From positions 19,447,135-19,511,134 of the forward strand of contig OU452202.1 in assembly GCA_911728435.2 (NCBI GenBank): a stretch of DNA of 64,000 bases, written 5' to 3'. How positions within the stretch are numbered: the first letter of the stretch is position 1; the number at the start of each line of letters is the position of its first letter. Both the position numbers and the translations under genes were made by a program. Positions 56,637 to 64,000 of this stretch are shown in pieces. The stretch comes from Apoderus coryli. Its lineage: Eukaryota; Arthropoda; Insecta; Coleoptera; Attelabidae. A model generated the notes under the pieces. The model saw only the letters and a list, made by a program, of their open reading frames with translations. It made no database searches and was not told the origin of the DNA.

Positions 56637-59600
56637 ATGGAGCAGCGTTTTAGAAAGATTTTCTATCCTATAGAAAGGTTTATTGAATTGAAGAATTTAG
56701 ATCAATTCGTAGAAACAGTTGTAAACGTTTCCTCAGTATATAATGTAAACCGTTTACGAAATATCGTTGGACGATATGTTAAATACCCAGATTATGGTGG
56801 TTTTCCAGTAGCATATTGTCTGGTAAATATTAGAAAAATGTTTCATGAATATTTTATTTGCGCAACATAAATTAATTTTAGAGGTATAATGGTCCTGGTC
56901 CTAGTAAATCCTGTCAAGAAAATTATAGTCCACAAAATTTTGATTTATTAGGAGCTGAAGACTATATAACTTTAAAGTAAGTTTCTCTTGACAAAGTAAT
57001 ACTTTTTTATATGTGGTAATATTTAGGTTTAAAGAATCTGTTGTTCCACGATCCATTAACATCTATGAAATCGAAAATCCTGGCGCTGTAGTGCGACTGT
57101 GGGGCAAATTAGATAGTGATTCGCAATGGACATTGTTGTGGGAAGGTTTTCCACAGATATGCCTTGAAGAGTCTAGGAAATTCTCGCCTCGTATACTTAA
57201 AGTTAACTGCCTGATAAAGTAAGTAGGTAACCTATAACTAGAATTAGTTATAAATATTAATTTGCTTTGAAATAGTTGTGTTAGAATTGAGTTTAATCAG
57301 AGACATTTAAAATACCACACGGCAGTTGACGCAGTTTTTATGACTGGAGGTGTTCCTCGTAATCAACCAGATTATCAACGGATAAGATATGGTTTTGGCG
57401 ACATGCCAGTGTTTTTAGAACCAATGATGTGTTATATTAATGTGCCAGACAAAGATTATTTCGCTGTATTATCAGTAAGTGCAATACTTATTTTATTAAC
57501 AAGATGTTTTGGCGACATCTAGTGTGAGTAGGCAATATGCCCGGCGAAACAAAGTTTACAAACGACGGCCGGACGAGAAGTAACAACTCCATTATATTCT
57601 ATTGCCCACACTAGATAAGCCCGAATTCCCTGTCGGGATGCTTTATTTATAATATATAAATCAAACGGTGTCTGCTCCACAAAACAAATATATTTCTATA
57701 TCAAGGCACATTTCGAGAAAATTAAATTCTCATCATCAGTGACAATCAATTCAATTGAGAGAATTTAATTTTCTCGAAACATGTCTGACTAACATAGGCA
57801 ATGTGCCTTGATTTTTGATATAGAAATATATTTGTTTTGTGGAGCAGACGCCGTTTGATTTATATATTAATCATCGCTCCTCTTTGAATGGATTATATCA
57901 TAAAACTTTATTTATAAATTCTTAGTTACTAATGTAACAAGACTTGAGGTTACGTTGGAAATTTGTTTCACACTACCATGCTTTCATCAGTGGGGCCGTT
58001 TCGTTGATCCACAACTCATCAGTGGTGATCGGCAGGCAGTGTGACTCAAATTTCTAACATTTACGGAGAGCTTTTACTACGAGGGTTGCTTTTTATATTT
58101 CGGGATGTGGCAACCTTAGGCATTGGTGGGACCAGCATACATTCAATATTGCATAAACATTTGACTGTCAAAAAAGTTTGTTCACGTTGGAATTTGTCAA
58201 TCGCTCAAAAAAAGGCTCGTGTCGATTGATCAAAAGAAATGCTCAAAAAATACGATCGCGATGCTTCGGAACACGTCTAAGACATCGTGACAGGTGATAA
58301 ATCGTGGATTTACGCGTACGAGCCCGAAAGTAAACAGCAGTCGACGGTATGGGTGTTTCAAGATGAGCCAAATCCAACAAAAGTGCACTTCCAAGCAAAT
58401 GATTGCCTGTTTTTTCGGAAAAACATGTCGCAACCATATATTTATAATTTTTTGGATATCATTCTTGGGGTTTTTGGTTCGCATTAACAAACAATAGTGA
58501 GATAAAAAAACTTTTATATCATGTCAACCTTTTTTACGACGTAACAATTTTTGTCTTCAGGTTTCCAACATCTTATTAATGTTCTCTTTTCCTTTTTTTA
58601 TTATTTCCATTATTGGTATTGTCATAATAGTAAGAGAATTTTTATTTTAAAAATCCGTTTAGAAGCAAGTGCGAATCGAAATTGTCAAAACAAAAAAAAT
58701 GCTGATGAAGACAAAAATTGTTTGTCGAAACGTCATAAAAAAAGGTTGACATGAAATAAAAGTTTTTTATCTCACTATTGTTTGTTAAAAACCCCAAAAA
58801 TGACTTCCAAAAAAAAAAAACTAGAATGTATATTTTTCAATCTAAACCGACTACTTCTTTGGATTTCACTTTAAGGTTAGTAGGCTGCTATATATGGTGT
58901 AGTTGACAAATGGCACCCATTGGAGAGTTTGTCAACAGTTTCAAGGTTATTCAAGGTCAACTCGATTTTTCTTAATGGAAACATATATTTTTCATTATCG
59001 AATCGGATTCTATATAAAAGAACAAGTAAAATAACTTTCATTAATAAATTTTTTTGATTCCGATAACAATTTGGGTTCATTTCTCTGTTTTTTGTTCTTG
59101 GAACTGAGGTTCAACAATTTAATAATCATCGACTGATTATTTGATTTTAGATAATTATTTAAATGCCATTATTTATTTTTTCTTTGTTTCAACGTTTCGA
59201 CAAGACCACCTGCTGTCTTCATCAGGAATTTAGTAAAATACGTTCTCGTAAACTTCTTCGCAACACAGTAACAAAATGCATGAGATATAACACGGCTGTC
59301 CTAAGGAAAAACACAGTATCTGAAAAAAAATTTTTTTGAGAAATTAAGGGTAAAAGATTTGTTATTAGGATTGCGTTCAAGATTTTATTTATATCTTTTC
59401 ACGCAAAACGAATAAGTAAGGGTCTAAGTGAACTATATTAGGCCTCTAGTTTTATCGGGCTTAGCTAACTTTTAAGAAATAATTAGTAGGTAATAGCCTG
59501 CTATTTCGGTCGGTCATTCGCGATCTACTTTCAGTTGTTGTTCACATCTAAGCCACACTTCTTCATGTTGGTCTTAAGAACATCCTTGTACCTCTTTTGC

Positions 59601-62229
59601 TGCCCTCCGCGATTTCGTGAGCCGACCTTTAACTGTGAATAAAGGATTCTCTTTGCAAGGCGGATTACGTGGCCAGTCTTCCTCCTGAACGCTGTTGTTT
59701 GTTCGTCGGTCCTGCCATTTAATTCCAAGAATTCTTCTAAGACATTATCGTTGATGGTACTTCTTTACTTTTTGAAATTAGATAATTGATAGTGGCGTGT
59801 AGATATTGGGTTTTTTCATTCTTTATTTTCGTTATTTTGCTGTAAATCTAAATTTTTACTATCCCATAAGATAGATCATAACCCAGTATATACAGATATG
59901 TTAAAATCTCAATATTCATAAAAAATGCATATACTGTGTTTTTCCTTGGGACAGCCGAGCATTTTTATCTGCAAAACCACAGGCAATATCAACAAAACTT
60001 TTTATAAAATAGAAAGATATTTTATATTTTGTTAAAAATAGCAAAATTGATAACAGACAAACAACGTACCTACTGATCGTCATTCGGAAGTAGAAGTTAA
60101 TAATTCATCATGCCAATAAATGTTGTAAAAAATGTTATTATTTCAATCGGAATAAAAAAATGTTGTTAACAAAAGTTGTTTGTTTTTTTTCTGTAGAATA
60201 CGATTCTGTAATAAAAAATCTATGTTTCTATTTAAAAAACCAAAGTTGACTATGAGATTCGGTTGTCAAATTCATTTGAAAAATGTGCCGTTTTTAAGAT
60301 ATAAGGCTGTCTCAAGATAAATGGACCACCCGGTATATTATCGCTTACCGTCCGTTGCCAGCTTGAAAGTTATTGTAAAATTAGAAATTCCTTTTGATGG
60401 TTGGTTATATAAGTTGGTGGATTTGTTGGTATTGCTAAAATTATTTTGTTACTTATTATTGTAAAATCAACAAGAGAAAAAATCATCTGCGTTTGTACAT
60501 ACAACCCGCAACAGTAGGTTACTTAAAACTCCTGCATTCGCCACCTTTATTTTCTAAGGCTTCCATAATTGTACCACAGCATAAAGAACAGCATCCCGAG
60601 TCCACGTCGGCACCACAGCAAATATCTTTGAAGTAAATAATTTCAAAGTGTGACGTATCATGCAGCCATTTTAGGAGAGAACTCAGATCCTGACTAAAAA
60701 TATTTATATATTTTCAGTTTCTAACCACAGTACTGTATTTGTATTTTCGTAAAAATATTTAAGTACATAATAATGTTGTCAATTTTAGAATTTCAAAAAT
60801 ATTTGTCTCGTACTGATTGAAAACAGCCTTGAGTGGTGTTTTCAGTTAAATGTTGACATAATGGGTGATTTTTGTAATATGTTACAAAATAGCAGAATTT
60901 TATAGGCAATTACCACGACTGTCAAAAAATTTGCAAATAAATTTGATTACACAAATATGTAAACAAACTACCTAAATTAAATAATCGTTGAGTAGAATCT
61001 TTGGCGTATAGAACTCTAAAATAAAATTAACATTACAAATTTCACCATATAATTAATTTGATTTTTTTTAAATTTCTGTTAACATATATTAAAGTAAACT
61101 AAATCTTATATAATCGCAAAACAAAATCCTTTGGAAACATTGAACACGCGTGGCTATATTTTAGTGTATTACTAATATTTACAAGATTTGGTTTCAATAA
61201 AAATTAATTAAATCTCACATACACCACACTGAATAGACACACATATTCAGATTACAAACAAAATATTTATTTATCTCTTATCTTGTACACGCCGACAATG
61301 AACTCTATACTGAACACAGGAGTGAACAGTATCTACCTACGTCTATGAGATTATTGACACGTTCTCTCCTATAATGGCTGCATGCGCGATGATATGCGCA
61401 TCACGCCTCGCAACCGGAGGAGCGGAATACTGTACTTTGTATGCTGTCATTGTACTGGCACCCCTTTTATGTACGGAAAAGAATAAACTCGTAGATAGGT
61501 CACTTAAAACTCATGCATTAGCCGCCCCTGTTTTCTTCGGCTTCCATAATTATGTACCAAAAAGAATAAACAAACTTGTTTTGCTTTTAGGATGAAATAA
61601 TATTAAACATATTTAAGTCTTTAGATTTAATATCTTTAACGAGATGCTGCCTAGTCAATAAAAGGTTGAAGCAAATAGCTGAAGACTTTAGTCTTTATTA
61701 CAATTTAAGTTTAAGGGTAAGTACATAATAACATTAAAAAATCGTTGTGTGTTTGCTCTGCGTCTATCAACTTGATTCGAACGCCAAATAGAAATAGCGT
61801 AGTTCATTGGCATGTTTTTTACAGGTATATTGGAATCAAGTAGATTGCGCGTCACTGGAGCATATCTTGAAAAAATGCTTGAGTCTAAAAAAATTGGACT
61901 TATCATGGTGTGGTAATGACATAGTTGAGGACAGAGATAATTGTCGTAAACAGGTTGCTAAGTATGTCTTATAATTCATATAGTAACATTGGTTGTAGAA
62001 CAGTCAGAAAGTGCTTGTCGTATTGGACCACTCCAACCGGAGACTGTTCTACGAATAGACCTATTGTTGCTCATAGATGTATTTTTAGGTATATATTTTT
62101 TGTTGTTACTGTAATTTTTTAGAGTTATAAGAAATAACAAAACAACAATTACACATGTAGCCTTCAATGAAAATAAGTACGTGAATGAGGAAATATTTCG
62201 TGCTTTATCTGAATGCCAGGAATTGAAAG
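56637..62229 (+). CDS. FBXL4: FBXL4-like F-box/LRR protein, exons 1-7 (gene continues beyond the window)
   Basis: An F-box and leucine-rich-repeat protein, the substrate-binding part of an SCF ubiquitin ligase; vertebrate FBXL4 acts in mitochondrial quality control. Exons in phase: 56637-56822, 56882-56976, 57027-57218, 57276-57474, 61591-61716, 61825-61961 and 62123-62229. Residues 1-230 match the FBXL4 N-terminal discoidin-like part: [15 protein letters not shown], then [38 protein letters not shown] and [32 protein letters not shown] spans the exon 4-5 junction and starts the F-box. LRR text follows ([18 protein letters not shown], then [12 protein letters not shown]). The last exon ends in phase 1 at 62229 with GTAATA; the remaining repeats lie beyond 64000 or were not seen. 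The N-terminus is shorter than in vertebrates. Confidence 0.85.
57511..57652. repeat. Interspersed repeat, block Y copy
   Basis: GGCGACATCTAGTGTGAG (57511) through CCGAATTCCCTGTCGGGATG matches blocks at 36528-36703. It lies in intron 4 of the FBXL4-like gene, just left of the foldback at 57653. Confidence 0.55.
57653..57867. repeat. Head-to-head foldback of two family A hammerhead repeats
   Basis: Two inverted copies meet inside the ribozyme-like motif. The right copy (plus strand) has GAGAAUUUAAUUUUCUC, GAAACAUGUC (57776-57785), UGAC, and ends TTGTGGAGCAGACGCCG. The left copy (minus strand) has GUCA, CUGAUGA (57739-57733), U, GAGAAUUUAAUUUUCUC, GAAA (57714-57711), and ends GTTTTGTGGAGCAGACACCG. 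The left copy supplies the 5' half and the right copy the 3' half. GUCA of one can pair with UGAC of the other as stem I. Arms are about 79 and 111 bases. It lies in intron 4 of the FBXL4-like gene. Confidence 0.7.
58074..58465 (+). mobile_element. Mariner relic, catalytic half
   Basis: ACGAGGGTTGCTTTTTATAT (from 58079) is the terminal repeat also found at 40585. It runs directly into [19 protein letters not shown], so the N-terminal DNA-binding part is deleted. [10 protein letters not shown], a stop, [10 protein letters not shown] and a second stop follow, then the first catalytic block [29 protein letters not shown] and PTKV. The frame then decays. Block X of the interspersed repeat (58024-58072) adjoins it on the left. 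Confidence 0.8.
58467..58800. mobile_element. 330-bp inverted-repeat element with hammerhead-like inner ends
   Basis: The left arm (GGGGTTTTTGG..., AACAAACAATAGTGAGAT, then CATGTCAACCTTTTTTACGA, to about 58541) is the inverse of 58731-58797 apart from small gaps. The right arm begins directly at a hammerhead-like core (58702-58734). The left arm shows the remains of the same core on the minus strand (CUGAAGACAAAAAUUGUU, with the middle lost). The centre (58560-58690) has no recognised coding part. Confidence 0.7.
58701..58736 (+). ncRNA. Hammerhead-like motif, family B, strong stem II
   Basis: CUGAUGA (58702-58708) is followed by one extra A. Stem II GACAAA (58710-58715) pairs exactly with UUUGUC (58721-58726) around AAUUG. 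GAAAC (58727-58731) and GUC follow. The core is complete. Stem I pairing is weak in this copy, and stem III is only AC/GU. Confidence 0.6.
59080..59228 (-). repeat. Family B hammerhead repeat, copy 2
   Basis: On the minus strand: AUUC, CUGAUGA (59225-59219), A, GACA..UGUC as stem II, GAAAC (59198-59194), GUU, GAAAC. UUC can pair with GAA as stem I. About 80 bases later comes TTGTTGAACCTCAGTTCC, as in the copy at 15007-14855. All core residues are present. It lies in intron 4 of the FBXL4-like gene, antisense to it. Confidence 0.6.
59229..61590. other. Remainder of FBXL4-like intron 4, with a diverged direct repeat
   Basis: The segment 60525-60600 (ACTTAAAACTCCTGCATT, then GGCTTCCATAATTGTACCA) recurs at 61497-61572 with moderate divergence, the second copy ending 18 bases before exon 5. 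At 60315-60345 GGACCACCCGGTATATTAT looks like a mariner-type terminus. A minus-strand frame at 59531-59728 ([20 protein letters not shown], then [12 protein letters not shown]) resembles the C-terminal end of a LINE protein and is a probable LINE crumb. Confidence 0.45.
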
Positions 62230-64000
62230 GTAATACTTATTTATTTGTACATTTCATAATAAACACTCTCATTAGTGTTACGAACCTGTGTCGAAAAAAC
62301 AAAACTTCAACCGAAACGATAATAGACAGTTGAAGTGCTTCCATTTATGTAAACCAAAACGCGAAAGTTGACAGTTACGCGTGCGCACGTCGATCTTCTT
62401 TGCGTTTGGGTTTATGGCGCTACGTGATCGCGCGTGTCTGCACATAGTGCCCGTTATCGCTTATACGCTACTCGAATTGCAATTCGGTCCATACCGATCG
62501 TGTTCTATCATGTCATTTGTTTGTTTCTTAGAGAAGGAAAGAAATTGGACCCGTAATTGTGCCGGTCGTTGTGTTACCACATATCCCTTAGATTCAGAGG
62601 CGTAACATACATATAACTTATGTGATATATTTTTGAAATTTTATTTAATTTTGATGATTAATACTTTTAATAAAAAAAGATATGGGCATGTGGATATAAT
62701 AATAATAATAACAATTCTTTATTTCAAATAAATGTACCTACATATCCACAATCACACGAGCATACAAATAAATGAAACGACGTCAAAAAAGAGAAAAACA
62801 AAATAGAAAAACGAAAAAAAAATTGATACTCCTAACTACATATCAAAATAATCCGCCAATTGATATGGTTCTAGTTCCACTAGTAATTTCCTAACTTTAT
62901 TCTTAAATATCTTCAATCCATTGCAGTAGACATAACATTTTTATTGCCCTTTAAATAGAATGAGTTTTGTTAATTGATTTCGAGAATGAGATCTAATTTT
63001 TGAGACTGTAGTTTTGTTGTGAAATATACACGAACATTAAGATATTTGACACAAATAGATTTTATTAAAAAGTATATGTGATTTGCTGGGCTATCTAGTG
63101 CATGTTGTTCTAAATATTGAAATAATTAAAAAGCTAAAGTGACATTATTTTATTCACTTTTAACGCAAGAATGTAACAAAATGTGTAAAAAACAAAATGT
63201 TTTAAAAATAAAATGTCTACGCCCCTGATAAAGTAAACATCTTTAGAGGTTTCAATCAAAAAATAATGCTTTATCATGTTGCTTTTAAATGAATTGTTCT
63301 ATCAAACAGTTTTCATTAGGTAAACTGAAACCTGTTATATCACATACTAAAAGATAATAGCCTAAAGATTACTTTGAATTATTAAAAACTGATAAAAACT
63401 AGAAGCGACTTGATACATCATTCTAAGTTTTACCTATGAAACGAAATTCTGGACTCCTTTTGTTCATTGCGACTTGGGCATCCAAAAGCCACACAACGTA
63501 CCATTTTATTAATATACAAAATAAATTTCTAGTCCCAATTTTCACAAATAAAATCATCAAAAATGTACACGTAGTTTTCTGTTTTTTGGGCACATAAAAA
63601 ATGGCCGCCGCATTAAAAGCGTAACACTTGCCATACATTCAGATATACGAACGTGCGGTATCCCCTCTCTTTCCTAATCTAAGGTTTAAGTTAAGTTAAA
63701 TAATAGAATAAGAAAGCTACGCTAACCTTACTTATTCTATGTTCTATGGATAAATCAAAATAATTTTCGAAGTAGATGGGTGCTTACATTTGTAAACTAT
63801 TAGGTCAATTATTATATCTTTGCACTCACAAAATATTTATTAGTTACAATTAACAATAACAATAGTCCTCAAAATAAAAATTTAAGGTTAAGTCAACTCG
63901 TTAACGCGCCACGAATTGTTTTGGACAATACAGTGAAACAAACTTGTTTATCGCGTGGGGTCACGTTATCGTAGGATATCGATTGATTAATGAAAGAAAT
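62230..64000. other. FBXL4-like intron 7, no further exon seen
   Basis: No LRR-coding exon was recognised. A minus-strand LINE tail ends near 62697-62720 (ATAATAATAATAACAATTC on the plus strand). The rest is AT-rich without structure. Confidence 0.35.

Noticed and set aside
57964..57990. Minus-strand CUGAUGA...GAAAC near 57975
   Set aside because: Stem II would be four pairs with two wobbles, and no stem III or stem I arms are found after GAAACAAAUUU; too weak to call.
1..64000. CRISPR arrays, tRNA or rRNA genes
   Set aside because: No regularly spaced repeats of CRISPR type were seen, and no tRNA or rRNA gene was recognised by eye; a tRNAscan or rRNA model search was not possible here.

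Overview
The window looks like AT-rich nuclear DNA of an insect, perhaps a beetle, although the order cannot be fixed from sequence alone. Genes are split by GT-AG introns, and most of the remaining DNA is decayed transposable elements. The protein set fits an arthropod: a CCAP-type neuropeptide receptor, a GPI-type alkaline phosphatase, a WRAP53/TCAB1 WD40 protein, a THAP-domain relic and an FBXL4-like F-box/LRR protein. No bacterial or viral gene cluster is visible.

Layout. Positions 1-18400 hold transposon debris only: a hAT/ZBED-type relic, a Penelope-like retroelement fragment between inverted repeats, four LINE fragments or more, and a 1.3-kb element with 28-bp terminal inverted repeats. 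Positions 18416-38082 hold the ten-exon CCAP receptor gene (+). Its 13.4-kb first intron carries a mariner element, two large LINE fragments and several ribozyme-like repeats. Positions 39806-42853 hold an eight-exon alkaline phosphatase gene (+) with a mariner relic in intron 1. Positions 45377-51846 hold a five-exon WRAP53 gene (-). Its last intron (4.3 kb) contains a Tc1 element with long inverted repeats and an unidentified plus-strand exon-like ORF. A MITE-like element and a frameshifted THAP gene follow. From 56637 to the right edge lies an FBXL4-like gene (+), cut off by the window after exon 7. Its 4.1-kb fourth intron is packed with inverted-repeat elements.

The four main genes are unrelated in function and look like separate single genes. 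What links the window is the repeats. Hammerhead-ribozyme-like motifs (CUGANGA, a stem, then GAAAC) recur on both strands in several sequence families, and stem I and stem II covary between copies. One candidate (24330-24371) has an intact core. Others are decayed, and several sit in head-to-head inverted pairs. Hammerhead ribozymes are known from Penelope-like elements, and one Penelope coding fragment is present at 2077-2247, so these repeats are most simply read as terminal parts of such retroelements or of short non-coding derivatives. This is the most interesting signal in the window.
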